A DNA stretch of 64,000 nt from JAFAMB01 sp963775805 (GCA_963775805.1 CAVZKG010000001.1:682001-746000); one strand, 5' to 3'. Shown: positions 8,204 through 17,441, counted from the stretch's first letter. Notes: generated from the letters alone by a model not told the origin. Numbers and translations: made by a program.

Positions 8204-8686
8204 ATGATCATTGATCCGCAATCGCAACGTAAGCTCCTGGCTGCAACCGGGTACGCCGAGCTTTCACTTTTTCAGGAGGCGGTGGAAGAGCTTGAGGAAC
8301 TGCCTGAAGATTTCAAGAGACAACCTCTCGTCCTGACAGTTTGGCTGGAAGTCTATCAACGCTGGGAGAAATGGTCAGAAGCCGAGTTTGTCGCAACCCG
8401 GCTCTTCGATCTGCAGCCCGAAGAGCCGAGTTGGGCGGTGGCGCTCGCTTATGCCACGCGGCGAACCCGCGGACTCACGCTTGCAAACGATATTCTGGAA
8501 GAGGCCGCCAAGAAATTTCCGGAGTGCGCGACGATTCTGTTTAACCTGGCGTGCTATGCAGCCCAACTTGGGCGCACGAATCAAGCACTGGACTATCTGC
8601 ACCGGGCCGTCGAACTGGACGAGAGTTTTGCTACAATCGCAAAGTCAGACTCCGATCTCGACCCGATACGAGATCAACTTAAGTGA
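8204..8686 (+). CDS. TPR-repeat protein
   Basis: 160 residues from ATG 8204; a TTG at 8198 would add two residues. It contains degenerate tetratricopeptide helices (FQEAVEELEELPEDFKRQPL, WSEAEFVATRLFDLQPEEPS) and one clear TPR near the C-terminus (TILFNLACYAAQLGRTNQAL, then DYLHRAVELDE). There is no signal peptide, so it is probably a cytosolic scaffold. The partner is unknown. It lies between glgC and prfB on the same strand. Confidence 0.75.
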   Translation: MIIDPQSQRKLLAATGYAELSLFQEAVEELEELPEDFKRQPLVLTVWLEVYQRWEKWSEAEFVATRLFDLQPEEPSWAVALAYATRRTRGLTLANDILEEAAKKFPECATILFNLACYAAQLGRTNQALDYLHRAVELDESFATIAKSDSDLDPIRDQLK

Positions 8687-8758
8687 TCGAACGCGGCCGT
8701 CTGCGAAAGCATTCGCTTGTATTCTTGCGCCGGAGCGCAACATTCTGAATTCTGCTTT

Positions 8759-9899
8759 ATGGAAATCGATTTTCAGGCCATTCAGACTGACAACTTGAAG
8801 TCTCGAATAGGAGAATTGCGGAGGTATCTTTGACTACCCCAAGCTACAGGCGCGGCTCAAGGAATTAGAAGAGTGGATGGCCGCGTCAGATTTTTGGAAC
8901 AACAAGGATCGCGCTCAATCGACAATCGACGAGGCAACGGCGCTTCGCGCCAAGATTATCCCCCTGGAATCGCTCGTCCAAAAGACAGACGATCTTGATG
9001 TCCTGAAATCGCTCGCCGAAGAAGAGCCTGATGCCAACGCCCAGTCCATTGCGTTTCACGAGGTTGAGAAAGAATTCGCGATAGTTCAAAAAGAGCTCGA
9101 GAGCTTCGAGCTCCAGATGCTCTTGTCCGGCGAGTTTGATAAGAACAACGCATTCGTTACGATCCATGCGGGTGCCGGTGGCACCGAATCATGCGACTGG
9201 GCTGATATGCTTTTCCGAATGTATCAGCGCTGGATCGAGCGCAACGGATTCAAAAGCCAGATCATCGACATTCAGGAGGGCGACGAAGCTGGCATCAAAT
9301 CAGTCACGGTGCTCGTAACTGGGGAATACGCCTACGGCTATATTCAAACCGAACGCGGCGTCCATCGGCTCGTACGAATCTCCCCATTCGATGCGAATAA
9401 ACGCCGGCACACTTCCTTCGCGAGCGTCGACGCTGTGCCGGAGCTCAAAGAGAATGTGGCGGTTGAGATCAACGAAAAGGACTTGGCGATCGATACGTTT
9501 CGAAGCGGCGGTAAGGGAGGACAAAACGTCAACAAGGTCGAAACGGCGGTTCGCATCACCCACATCCCAACCGGCATCGTCGTAGCGTGCCAGGCTGAAA
9601 GGAGCCAGGGCCGGAACCGCCAAATGGCTTTGAACATGTTGAAAGCCAAACTCTATCAGATTGAGCAGGACAAAAAACGAGCCGAGTTAGACCGGCAGTA
9701 CGGCGAGAAAGGCGATATCGCCTGGGGAAATCAAATCCGATCATATGTTTTCCAGCCCTACCAGATGGTAAAAGATCATCGCACCGGAGTTGAGACCAGC
9801 AATGTTCAAAGCGTCATGGACGGCGCCATCGACGAATTTATTGAAGGCAAGCTCCGAGGTTTGAAGAACAAAAAGGGAAGTGGTACGGAGGAAATCTAG
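8759..9899 (+). CDS. prfB: Peptide chain release factor 2 (programmed +1 frameshift)
   Basis: RF2 recognises UAA and UGA stop codons. Translation starts at ATG 8759 (MEIDFQAIQTDNLKSRIGEL) and reaches an in-frame TGA at 8831-8833. A +1 shift at CTT TGA C resumes as LDYPKLQARLKELEEWM and runs to 9899, giving about 379 residues. The stop recognition loop RISPFDANKRRHTSF contains the SPF tripeptide of RF2, and RSGGKGGQNVNKVETAVR contains the GGQ catalytic motif. An ORF beginning at 8877 misses the first 39 residues. Both parts are needed for a full-length RF2. Confidence 0.95.
8820..8834 (+). promoter_or_regulatory. RF2 autoregulatory +1 frameshift site
   Basis: GGAGG (8820-8824) acts as an internal Shine-Dalgarno, three bases before the slippery CTT (8828-8830) and the TGA stop followed by C. 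This matches the classical prfB arrangement, where low RF2 lets the ribosome slip +1 at the poorly terminated UGA-C. Confidence 0.95.
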
Positions 9900-9903
9900 A
9901 CGA

Positions 9904-9938
9904 GATATACGACTTATAGGACGTATATGTCGTATATC
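9904..9938. repeat. Palindromic intergenic repeat between prfB and PAP2 gene
   Basis: GATATACGAC (9904-9913) pairs perfectly with GTCGTATATC (9929-9938) around a 15-base loop containing ATAGGACGTATAT. It lies between the stops of two convergent genes and may act as a bidirectional terminator, although no T-run follows. The right arm and loop encode the last residues (YDIYVL) of the PAP2 protein. Confidence 0.7.
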
Positions 9939-10579
9939 CTCCGGAATCGTTGCCACACCAATGCGGCGATAGTGAGTCCCACGACGATACCGACCACCAC
10001 ATCCGAAAGATGGTGCACGTTCAGATAAATCCGTGACCACGCGATTCCCGCAGCGGGGAGCAACGTCCACCAGTTCCGCCGGTTGGCGAACAATGGGACA
10101 CCAAAGAATGCGAACGCCGCTCCCGTATGCCCGGATGGGAACGAGTGATATTTGCTCTTAAACAAGAGAAAATCTTTTCCATTCCATAACCCATTCCATT
10201 CTTTTACCGCTTCCTCGTTATTAGGCCGGGCACGACCAGTCAGTAAACGAACAGAGTTTACCAAACCTCCGGAAATTGTTGCTGCGATCATCATACAGAC
10301 GATCAGCTTGAACAGGTGCCGTTTCTGCCCGATCCAGCTGATTCCCAGCCCAATAGCGCCGTAAGCCATTAATTCAGGCCAATCCCCCCACCGGCTGAGG
10401 AACCCGGCAAGTTCTTTCAGCGGTTTGCAGTCATGGGCCTTAACCCATTCGATCACGACTTGATCAAAAAAGAAGCTGAGTCCGCAAATCAGAAGGCAAA
10501 TAATCGTCAGAGCCGTAACGCCGGCAAACCAAACTTCGCTTGATTTTCCGCCGCTTTGGTTACTCTGATGATTTCCCAT
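9914..10579 (-). CDS. PAP2-family membrane phosphatase
   Basis: 221 residues with about six membrane segments. All three PAP2 phosphatase motifs are present: VRLLTGRARP (KxxxxxxRP type), YHSFPSGHTGAA (PSGH, acid-base His) and SRIYLNVHHLSDVVVG (SRxxxxxHxxxD, nucleophilic His). Members dephosphorylate membrane lipid phosphates such as undecaprenyl pyrophosphate or phosphatidylglycerol phosphate; the substrate here is not determinable. It is divergent from the ArnT-like glycosyltransferase, which suggests, but does not prove, a shared envelope-lipid role. The last few residues come from the palindromic repeat. Confidence 0.88.
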   Translation of the reverse strand: MGNHQSNQSGGKSSEVWFAGVTALTIICLLICGLSFFFDQVVIEWVKAHDCKPLKELAGFLSRWGDWPELMAYGAIGLGISWIGQKRHLFKLIVCMMIAATISGGLVNSVRLLTGRARPNNEEAVKEWNGLWNGKDFLLFKSKYHSFPSGHTGAAFAFFGVPLFANRRNWWTLLPAAGIAWSRIYLNVHHLSDVVVGIVVGLTIAALVWQRFRRIYDIYVL

Positions 10580-10629
10580 GGCGGAGATTACCTACACGAC
10601 CGGAACCTTTTGTCGAATTGCTCCTGCAA

Positions 10630-12087
10630 ATGGTTAAGCCGTTGTACCTGATTCTCTTTTTCCTGGCAGCGACCCTCCTCTACTCGATCGGGAATTGGTC
10701 CCTGCCGTTGATCGATCGCGATGAACCGCGCTTTGCCGAAGCTTCTCGGGAAATGCGTCAAAGCGGCGATTTTATTGTACCAAGGCTAAACGGCGACTAC
10801 CGATTCGATAAGCCGCCATTGATTTACTGGTGTCAGGTTCTCTCCTACGACCTGTTGGGTGAAAACGATTTTGCAGCCAGGTTGCCTTCAGCTCTCTTCG
10901 CAGCCCTCACAGCCGCCGTAACCCTGGTCTTCGCCGCCCGAATCTACGGGAGTCGAATTGGTATTTGGGCTGGTGTCCTGTTTGCCACCAGTTTTCAAGT
11001 GTTCATTCACGCACGAGCAGCGGTGGCAGACATGCCCCTCGTCTTCTTTTTTCTGCTCGCGACCTGGGCAGACTGGGAAAGGCGCAAATTTCCGAAGTGC
11101 GCAGTCTGGTGGTGGACATTCTATCTTTCGCTCGGTCTCGGTTTCCTCGCCAAAGGGCCTGCCGCATTACTCCCGGCGCTCTTCGGACCGATACAGTACC
11201 TCATCACGCGACAACCTCGAAAGATTGATTATCGATCTTCGCTTCTCGGAGCCCTCGTTACACTCGCGACAATCGGGTTCTGGGGCATTCCTGCGTTAAT
11301 CGCTACGCATGGGGAATATTTGCAGGTTGGACTCGGGAAGCATGTTATTCAGCGTTCACTCCATCCGATGGAGAGTCACGGACTGCCGGGCATAGTCGGT
11401 TACACATTGTCACTGCCGTTTTATCTCTTTTCCACGTTTGTTAGCTTTTTTCCCTGGTGCATTTTTCTGCCGGTCTGTGCAAAACATCTCTGGTCGAAAA
11501 GAGAGACCGACGAGAACTATCTACTCGGACCGATTCTGATCGTCTTTGTCGTGTTCACGATCATTCAGACAAAGCTGCCTCACTACATCCTGCCGGCATA
11601 TCCCATGCTCGCAATTCTTGTGGCAAAAGAAGTCGCTCAAACCAGATGGAGATACGGCATCACGCTTGCGGTACTCTTGCTATACGCTGCAATCGGACTC
11701 ATCGGATTCCGATTGATTGAACCGGAATTTCTTTCAAAAAAAATTGCTAAGGAAGCATTGCCTTTGATTTCGCCGAACACGAGAACAGCATCAATTAACT
11801 ACGACGAACAAAGCCTGATTTGGTATTTACGGCGAAAGACGCATCCATTTCACCAACGTATCGATGCTTCCCAATTTCTGAGCTTCATGAATCAACCTGG
11901 TCCTGCTCTTTGCGTGGTGAACAAAGAGTTGATTAGTAGAATACCTCTGAATCCTGTCTGGAAAACGTTCGATAACTCTGGTTATAACTTCGCCCGCTGG
12001 AAGATGAGCCAAACGACACTGCTTGGCGTTCGGACGTCTCTTCCTGTTCCGCAAAACCTGGACCTTATCACCGTGATCAAACAATGA
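10630..12087 (+). CDS. ArnT-like / PMT-family membrane glycosyltransferase
   Basis: 485 residues starting MVKPLYLILFFLAATLLYSI. The first luminal loop has the family signature IDRDEPRFAEASREMRQSGD followed by FIVPRLNGDYRFDKPPLIYW, where the Asp-Glu pair is the catalytic metal-binding site of GT83/GT39 enzymes. About ten membrane segments follow, with FLAKGPAALLPALFGPIQYL. These enzymes transfer a sugar from a polyprenyl phosphate donor to a lipid or protein in the periplasm. The acceptor (lipid A, glycoprotein) cannot be told. The upstream extension to 10540 is unlikely because it enters the PAP2 gene. Confidence 0.87.
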   Translation: MVKPLYLILFFLAATLLYSIGNWSLPLIDRDEPRFAEASREMRQSGDFIVPRLNGDYRFDKPPLIYWCQVLSYDLLGENDFAARLPSALFAALTAAVTLVFAARIYGSRIGIWAGVLFATSFQVFIHARAAVADMPLVFFFLLATWADWERRKFPKCAVWWWTFYLSLGLGFLAKGPAALLPALFGPIQYLITRQPRKIDYRSSLLGALVTLATIGFWGIPALIATHGEYLQVGLGKHVIQRSLHPMESHGLPGIVGYTLSLPFYLFSTFVSFFPWCIFLPVCAKHLWSKRETDENYLLGPILIVFVVFTIIQTKLPHYILPAYPMLAILVAKEVAQTRWRYGITLAVLLLYAAIGLIGFRLIEPEFLSKKIAKEALPLISPNTRTASINYDEQSLIWYLRRKTHPFHQRIDASQFLSFMNQPGPALCVVNKELISRIPLNPVWKTFDNSGYNFARWKMSQTTLLGVRTSLPVPQNLDLITVIKQ

Positions 12088-12137
12088 ATTTCCCGGATGC
12101 AAACCAAAGAACGTCTGTTAGACTGCCCTCCGAACTC

Positions 12138-12824
12138 ATGAAAAAAACCATCCTCGCCTTTGTAACCCTCGCTTGCGTCGCTCTGTCGGCCAAGGCTGAC
12201 TATGTTATCAAGGAAGAAATCGAACATTCGGGCAAGGTCCAACCGGTTTCGATAAAGGTTAAGGGCACAAAAATTAGAATTGATGTCGGAGAGACCAACT
12301 CTGTCATCACTGATTCGGCCAGCGGTGATATGACGATCCTCATGCATGGACAAAAGGTTTTGATGAAGATCAACGCCGACATGGTCAAAGCGCAGATGAA
12401 AGCGCTGCAGGATTTAGCGGGCCAAAAATCTGGGACTTCCGCGGATATCGAATTAAAGCCAACCGGCAATCACGAACAAATCGACGGTTACGATACGGAG
12501 GAATATACGACCGACGTGAATGGTATTCCGACGAGCCTGTTCATTGCGAAAGCATATCCTGACTATCAAAAGATCGTGCAGGCAATATATGAGATCCAGA
12601 ACAGTCCGGTTCTTGCGGAAGCACATGGATTGGTCATCCCGCCCGAAAAACTTCCTGGATTACCTCTCCGGACAGTCCACACGATTAAAGGACAAAAGCT
12701 TGTCGTAAACATCACTTCCGCTCAGCAAACAGACTTGCCCGATACAGATTTTAATGTTCCCGCCGACTACAAAGAGCTATCCCTGCCAGGCCCGAAAAAA
12801 GACGCTGCTCAGCCGCAACAGTAA
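12138..12824 (+). CDS. Secreted DUF4412-like protein
   Basis: 228 residues. A signal peptide (MKKTILAFVTLACVALSAKA) is followed by a beta-rich domain with repeated strands: VSIKVKGTKIRIDVGETNSV, then SGDMTILMHGQKVLMKI. It resembles the DUF4412 / outer-membrane lipoprotein-sorting-like fold. No catalytic residues are obvious. An in-frame upstream ATG at 12084 overlaps the previous gene and lacks a signal sequence immediately after it. Function unknown; probably periplasmic. Confidence 0.7.
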   Translation: MKKTILAFVTLACVALSAKADYVIKEEIEHSGKVQPVSIKVKGTKIRIDVGETNSVITDSASGDMTILMHGQKVLMKINADMVKAQMKALQDLAGQKSGTSADIELKPTGNHEQIDGYDTEEYTTDVNGIPTSLFIAKAYPDYQKIVQAIYEIQNSPVLAEAHGLVIPPEKLPGLPLRTVHTIKGQKLVVNITSAQQTDLPDTDFNVPADYKELSLPGPKKDAAQPQQ

Positions 12825-12902
12825 CCGGTACGCGCCGGTCTAATCCCTGCGATCGGCCAAATGCGTTGCCGTTCGTACTCAGCCGCCGGAAACGGACATC
12901 CC

Positions 12903-13505
12903 ATGAATCGCCTGTTACTGGCTTCGACTTCCCCTCGGCGCGTCCAACTTCTCAAAGAATTTAGATTCGATCCCCAAGTCGCCTCACCCGAAGTCGACGA
13001 ACTCGCGTGCGATTTCTTCACTCCCGTCGAATTAACACTGTTCAATGCCAACCGAAAAGCGGTTGCCGTGGCGGCGCGTCATCCTCTGCAAGTCGTTCTC
13101 GCTGCCGATACGGTCGTGGCAATCGACGCGGACGTTTTCGGGAAACCTCGAGACTTTGATGATGCACGCCGCATGCTCAACAGATTGGTTGGACGGACCC
13201 ACCTTGTCATTACCGGTGTCGCGATTGTTCAACCCCATAAACGGAGCGCCATTCTGCAGGCAGAAGAAACCGCGGTCAGTTTTCGCCCACTGACGGGTGT
13301 TCAAATCGATGAATATTTGAAATCCATTCGTCCCTTTGATAAAGCCGGTGCATACGCAGCGCAGGATTCACCCGAAATGATCATTAAGCGAATAAAAGGA
13401 TCTTTCACAAATGTGATTGGACTACCGATGGAGCTGGTTGTACCGCTGCTAGGGGCGGCTGGAATTCGCCCGGCCGGCAACGATCTCCAGAAGTCTTCGC
13501 ATTGA
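12903..13505 (+). CDS. maf: Maf-family nucleoside-triphosphate pyrophosphatase
   Basis: 200 residues from MNRLLLASTSPRRVQLLKEF, containing the Maf motif SxSPRR. Further family blocks are VLAADTVVAIDADVFGKPRD, RTHLVITGVAIV and GAYAAQDSPEMIIKRIKGSF, then NVIGLPMELV. Maf proteins hydrolyse non-canonical or specific NTPs (dTTP/UTP or m7GTP), limiting misincorporation and affecting septation. A shorter in-frame leader from 12861 is rejected as Maf proteins begin just before STSPRR. Confidence 0.93.
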   Translation: MNRLLLASTSPRRVQLLKEFRFDPQVASPEVDELACDFFTPVELTLFNANRKAVAVAARHPLQVVLAADTVVAIDADVFGKPRDFDDARRMLNRLVGRTHLVITGVAIVQPHKRSAILQAEETAVSFRPLTGVQIDEYLKSIRPFDKAGAYAAQDSPEMIIKRIKGSFTNVIGLPMELVVPLLGAAGIRPAGNDLQKSSH

Positions 13506-13537
13506 CGGACAGTGGAGCCTTGGTTTAATCGAGATTC

Positions 13538-13942
13538 ATGTTCAAGTCTTTGGCGAAGCACAGCGACCTCGGACTGCTGATTGGCCGTCTCGGCGTGGGA
13601 GCAATATTTATCGTGTATGGCTGGCAAAAGCTTTCAGGCGGACAACCTGCATGGACGCACTATGGCCATGCAATGGCCAGCCTGGGAATCAACTTTATGC
13701 CGAACATCTGGGGCCTCGCAGCGGCTCTGTCAGAGTTCGCCGGTGGGATCCTGATAATCCTGGGATTCCTCTTCAGACCCGCCGCCGCCTTAATCGCATT
13801 CACGATGGTTGTCGCGTTCGCTTCGACGTTCCGGGAGCATCCCCATAGCTTTCCGCAGTACTCTCGCGCGATTGAGATGTTTTGCGTGATGATCATTTTC
13901 CTTTTCGTTGGCCCTGGGAAATACAGTTTCGAGGGCGGCTAA
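13538..13942 (+). CDS. DoxX-family membrane protein
   Basis: 134 residues with four membrane segments. The family pattern is RLGVGAIFIVYGWQKLSGG near the N-terminus and AALSEFAGGILIILGFLFRP in the middle. DoxX proteins are small membrane proteins linked to quinone or thiol redox chemistry; no specific role can be assigned. A TTTAAT eight bases before the ATG could be a -10 element of a nearly leaderless transcript. Confidence 0.85.
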   Translation: MFKSLAKHSDLGLLIGRLGVGAIFIVYGWQKLSGGQPAWTHYGHAMASLGINFMPNIWGLAAALSEFAGGILIILGFLFRPAAALIAFTMVVAFASTFREHPHSFPQYSRAIEMFCVMIIFLFVGPGKYSFEGG

Positions 13943-14098
13943 GGCAGCAAGTCCGAGCCTGCGAAAGGTGCGGGATTGACACGGACGGGAAACAGCGAAG
14001 CGACCACGTTAGCGCGTTTGTGAGAGGCGCCAGCCAGGCGTAGATTGAACTTGCTCGAACGAATCTTGTCAAACTGACTAATCACCTTTTCTTAACCC

Positions 14099-14884
14099 AT
14101 GACACCCGAAGAACAAAACCTCATATCCGGTCTATTCGATCGGCTGAGCGAAGCTGGTAACCAACCAAAAGATCTCGAGGCGGACCAGTTGATCCGAAGC
14201 AAGGTCGCGCAGAACCCTGGGGCTCCCTATCTCCTTGCGCAGAGCCTCCTCGTGTTGCAACAGGCGCTTTCCAATGCGCAAGCCCGGATTGGAACATTGG
14301 AGAAACAGGTCGCCGAAGGCGTAGCGGCCGGCCAACCGCATTCGGGCGGCGGCGGATTTCTCTCCGGAGTCGCGAACCTTTTTGGCGGTGGGCAACCGCA
14401 ACGCGCGACACCGCCTCCGCCCCCTGCACCACCCATCATTCCGCTCCAACAGCAGGCACCTCAACCACCTCAAACCTACGGATCTCCTCCACCTGTGCCG
14501 CAGCAAGCGCCCAGTCGGTTCGGAGGAGGCGGCGGTTTTCTCCAAGGCGCCTTGACGACGGCCGCTGGAGTCGCCGGTGGAACATTGCTTGTGCAGGGCA
14601 TCGAAAATTTGATCGGCCATAACCCAGGTCCATTCTCGGGTTCTTTTGCGCCTTCGGGCGGATTATTCGGCGGGGACCGCCCGGCCGAGAATACGGAGGT
14701 GGTCAACAACTACTACAACGAGGGTGACCAAAACCGTGACCAGTATGATCCAAATACCGGAGGTCAAGAATCGCCAGCCAACTACGATCCTAACCTGGAC
14801 TCAAATTCGGACCCAGGATTCACGAACGTCGACGACAGCTCGGACGACTCAAATCTGGGCGGCGACGATAACTCATACGTTTAG
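14099..14884 (+). CDS. DUF2076 domain-containing protein
   Basis: 261 residues. The N-terminus MTPEEQNLISGLFDRLSEAG and SLLVLQQALSNAQARIGTLE is the DUF2076 helical domain. It is followed by Gly/Pro/Gln-rich low-complexity segments (GGGGFLSGVANLFGGGQPQ, QQQAPQPPQTYGSPPPVPQQ), a second GGGFLQGALTTAAGVAGG block, and an acidic Asp/Asn/Ser tail (DDSSDDSNLGGDDNSYV). Such proteins are periplasmic or membrane-associated ligand-binding proteins of unknown function. A strong terminator follows. Confidence 0.8.
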   Translation: MTPEEQNLISGLFDRLSEAGNQPKDLEADQLIRSKVAQNPGAPYLLAQSLLVLQQALSNAQARIGTLEKQVAEGVAAGQPHSGGGGFLSGVANLFGGGQPQRATPPPPPAPPIIPLQQQAPQPPQTYGSPPPVPQQAPSRFGGGGGFLQGALTTAAGVAGGTLLVQGIENLIGHNPGPFSGSFAPSGGLFGGDRPAENTEVVNNYYNEGDQNRDQYDPNTGGQESPANYDPNLDSNSDPGFTNVDDSSDDSNLGGDDNSYV

Positions 14885-14898
14885 CCGCAATAAAAACA

Positions 14899-14936
14899 CG
14901 CGCGTGAGCGCTCAGCTCGCGCGCGCGATTTTTTTT
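14899..14936 (+). terminator. Rho-independent terminator
   Basis: A GC-rich hairpin (CGCGCGTGAGC with GCTCGCGCGCG) is followed by ATTTTTTTT. It ends the DUF2076 transcript. On the other strand the hairpin is followed by TTTTTATTG, so it can also serve the convergent TPR gene, whose stop overlaps its edge. Confidence 0.9.
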
Positions 14937-16197
14937 AAAGTGGCCCCACGCCAATCTCTCTGAGCTTGTTCTGGATCGTCTCTTTTTCTTTCGGATCCGA
15001 GGCCAGATCGAGAGCTTGTTTTAATTGTGCCGCTCCAGCTTTCTTGTCACCCTTTTTGGCGGTAATTTCCCCTTCGCCGGCGAGCGCGGCCGGGTTCTTG
15101 GGATCCGCAGTCGCGGCCTTCTGATAATCGGCAAGCGCTTCGTCATACTTGCCGAGCCTCAGATAGAGGTCCGCACGCCGGAGAACCAGCGCGTTGTCAG
15201 ACGGTTTCAAAGCGACGAGACGGGAGACATCGCCCAACGCCTTTTCCGCGTCCCCCTGCTGATCGTAAATGTAGGCTCTCGCCTCGTAATAGGGTGCCTC
15301 GTCAGGTTTCAGCTCGATGGCTTTTGAAAAATCATCCAACGCTCCGCTCTTGTCGCCCTTCTTCAGCTTTGCGAATCCGCGTGTCTCATAGAGCGTAGCG
15401 TCACCAGGTTGGAGCTCAATCGCTTTGTCGAAATCGGCAATCGCCTGATCGTATTGATTCGTCTCGTAATTGACCTGAGCCCGTAGCCTGATCATTTCGT
15501 CGTCATCCGGTTTTGTCGCCAGAACTGTATTGAGATCCAGCAACGCCTTTTCTTTGTCGCCGGCATGCAGGTAAGCAATCGCCCGAGCCGATACTGAGGC
15601 GAGATCCGAGGGATTCAATTCCACCGATTTGCTATAGTCCGAGACGGCGTCTGGCCATTTTCCCTCGCTTGCATACGCATCGCCTCGCGCCTTGTAGTTC
15701 TGCGGATCATTCGGATTCTTTTCGATGAGCTGCGTCAAATTCGCGACTGCGTCTCCCCCCTTCTTCAACGCCGCATTCACATACGAAAGATATTTGAGTG
15801 CGCGTTCGTTTCCGGGATCTTCCTTGAGTACTGCTTCGAAATCGGGCGCTGCCTCTTTCAATTTTCCAGTCTGAACGTACGCGAAACCGCGATTCAATCT
15901 GGAAGCCAAATCCTTCTTATCCAGCTTAAGCACAGCGTCGTAATCCGAGATCGCTTTATCCCATTGCTTCGTCAAATCGTAGAAGGCTGCCCGATTCCGG
16001 TAATGGATCGCCTTATCGGGAGCCAGTTCGACTGCTTTGTTAAAATCGGCAAGGGCATCATCCTGCTTCCCATCTTTCACCGACTGAATCGCACGCGCCG
16101 CGTACTGGTCGGCCGTCATATCCTCCGCGCGCAAAGCGTGAGGCGCGGCGATCCATGCGAATGCAGTTAGAATCGCAAGACCAATGAACTTGTTCAT
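14935..16197 (-). CDS. Secreted multi-TPR protein
   Basis: 420 residues. The signal peptide MNKFIGLAILTAFAWIAAPHALRA is followed by about ten tandem tetratricopeptide repeats, for example QWDKAISDYDAVLKLDKKD, QYDQAIADFDKAIELQPGD and KYDEALADYQKAATADPKN. The protein is a periplasmic helical scaffold for protein binding. ATG (16203) and GTG (16206) alternatives add a few residues only. A gene for a LysM-TPR lipoprotein lies directly upstream on the same strand, with 36 bases between, so the two may be co-transcribed. Confidence 0.85.
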   Translation of the reverse strand: MNKFIGLAILTAFAWIAAPHALRAEDMTADQYAARAIQSVKDGKQDDALADFNKAVELAPDKAIHYRNRAAFYDLTKQWDKAISDYDAVLKLDKKDLASRLNRGFAYVQTGKLKEAAPDFEAVLKEDPGNERALKYLSYVNAALKKGGDAVANLTQLIEKNPNDPQNYKARGDAYASEGKWPDAVSDYSKSVELNPSDLASVSARAIAYLHAGDKEKALLDLNTVLATKPDDDEMIRLRAQVNYETNQYDQAIADFDKAIELQPGDATLYETRGFAKLKKGDKSGALDDFSKAIELKPDEAPYYEARAYIYDQQGDAEKALGDVSRLVALKPSDNALVLRRADLYLRLGKYDEALADYQKAATADPKNPAALAGEGEITAKKGDKKAGAAQLKQALDLASDPKEKETIQNKLREIGVGPL

Positions 16198-16233
16198 ACC
16201 CATCACAGAAACTCGTTAAGATTTCTCAATGAA

Positions 16234-16821
16234 TCAAGGAAGGATGATTGTCTGACCCGCTTTCAATGCGTCCGGGTCGGCCAGTTGGTTTTGGTTCGCA
16301 TCCAAGATATCCTTCCATCGCGACGAGGATTGATAAAACTTCTTCGAGATAGAGACCAGCGTGTCACCGCTTTGGACCACGTAGGTCCGAACTTTTCCTT
16401 TGGCTGCCTTTTCGGCGTCAAGGGCGGTTTCCTGTGGCGAAACCGGCTTCGGTGTGGCTGACGGTCTCGAATGATTCGGGACAGGGCCCTGGTTGCTCGG
16501 TCCCCCATCCAGACGGTGCAGCGCAGCCTTCGCCAAATCCGCACGCGCGCCATTCGGGTGAAGGGCCAGAATTCTCCGATAGTGATAGGCGGCCCCGGCA
16601 GAGTCATGAAGCTTCGCCGCATAGATCTCCGCCATTTTCAAATGAATCGCTTCGCGATCATCTGTGCCGAGCGCGGCTTCGTACCAGTAAATCGCGGACT
16701 CGAACCTTCCTGCTTTCGCTTCGGCATCCCCTTTCTTTTCCGGGCTATTGAGGCCGCAACCGGGCAACATCAGCGAGAAAGAGAAAATAAGTGTAATGAA
16801 AACGGCGCGGCTTACGTCCAA
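16234..16821 (-). CDS. LysM-domain lipoprotein with TPR-like region (TTG start)
   Basis: 195 residues. A lipoprotein signal (FITLIFSFSLMLPGC) places the lipid-modified Cys at residue 22. A TPR-like helical part follows (AEAKAGRFESAIYWYEAALG, KLHDSAGAAYHYRRILALHP), then a Pro-rich linker and a C-terminal LysM domain (TYVVQSGDTLVSISKKFY, LKAGQTIILP). The start codon is TTG, preceded by a good AGGAG at the right distance; the next ATG is inside the signal peptide. It is probably an anchored cell-wall-binding lipoprotein. Confidence 0.8.
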   Translation of the reverse strand: MDVSRAVFITLIFSFSLMLPGCGLNSPEKKGDAEAKAGRFESAIYWYEAALGTDDREAIHLKMAEIYAAKLHDSAGAAYHYRRILALHPNGARADLAKAALHRLDGGPSNQGPVPNHSRPSATPKPVSPQETALDAEKAAKGKVRTYVVQSGDTLVSISKKFYQSSSRWKDILDANQNQLADPDALKAGQTIILP

Positions 16822-16857
16822 AGCCTTAACTCCTGATGTGATTTCTGAAACCTGAAC

Positions 16858-17415
16858 ATGCCTAAATCAGATGTATTCAATCTCGTTGCCCGGACATCAG
16901 CCATCTTTCTGCTGTGTGGCTGTGCTCTCAAGGGACAAGACACTAAATACTCGATGACGCAGGCGACAGTGCAACCACGTTATGCCGCTCCAGAGACAAA
17001 GGCGGTTTCAAATCCACAGATCGGATCCAAAACCCAACCCGTGTATACTCCGGCCGGCCGAGCGACGGAGTCAGACTCGGACTCCATCGCACAAGACGAA
17101 TTTTCGAGGCGCATCCGCGGCGGAACCCTGGTGCGATTCGATTTCGGGTTGATCATCGTCCAGGCGACAGAACAACCTGAGTCATTGCAGCCCACGGCTT
17201 TTACGACAGATGCGATCATCACATCGTCCATCAAATCCAAAATCGCTGCCCAACCCCAACTGCAAGGGCTTAATTTCCGGGTCAGAACCGACGACGGTAT
17301 TGTAAAGGTTTATGCACCTGGCCAGTCCCTCGATCAGGCTGCGGCCGTAATCAATATTTCGCTGACCGTCCCCGATGTAAGGCAGATTGTCTATACAATG
17401 CCATCCAGCGTTTAG
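16858..17415 (+). CDS. BON-domain lipoprotein
   Basis: 185 residues. The N-terminus carries a short hydrophobic signal with a lipobox-like FLLCGCAL, then about 95 residues of polar low-complexity sequence. The C-terminal segment TTDAIITSSIKSKIAAQPQL through IVKVYAPGQSLDQAAAVINI resembles a BON domain, which binds phospholipid or envelope surfaces. It is divergent from the LysM lipoprotein gene. Function unknown; BON assignment is by pattern only. Confidence 0.6.
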   Translation: MPKSDVFNLVARTSAIFLLCGCALKGQDTKYSMTQATVQPRYAAPETKAVSNPQIGSKTQPVYTPAGRATESDSDSIAQDEFSRRIRGGTLVRFDFGLIIVQATEQPESLQPTAFTTDAIITSSIKSKIAAQPQLQGLNFRVRTDDGIVKVYAPGQSLDQAAAVINISLTVPDVRQIVYTMPSSV

Positions 17416-17441
17416 GTAGCGCCCTGAAGAGCGCTCGGCGG

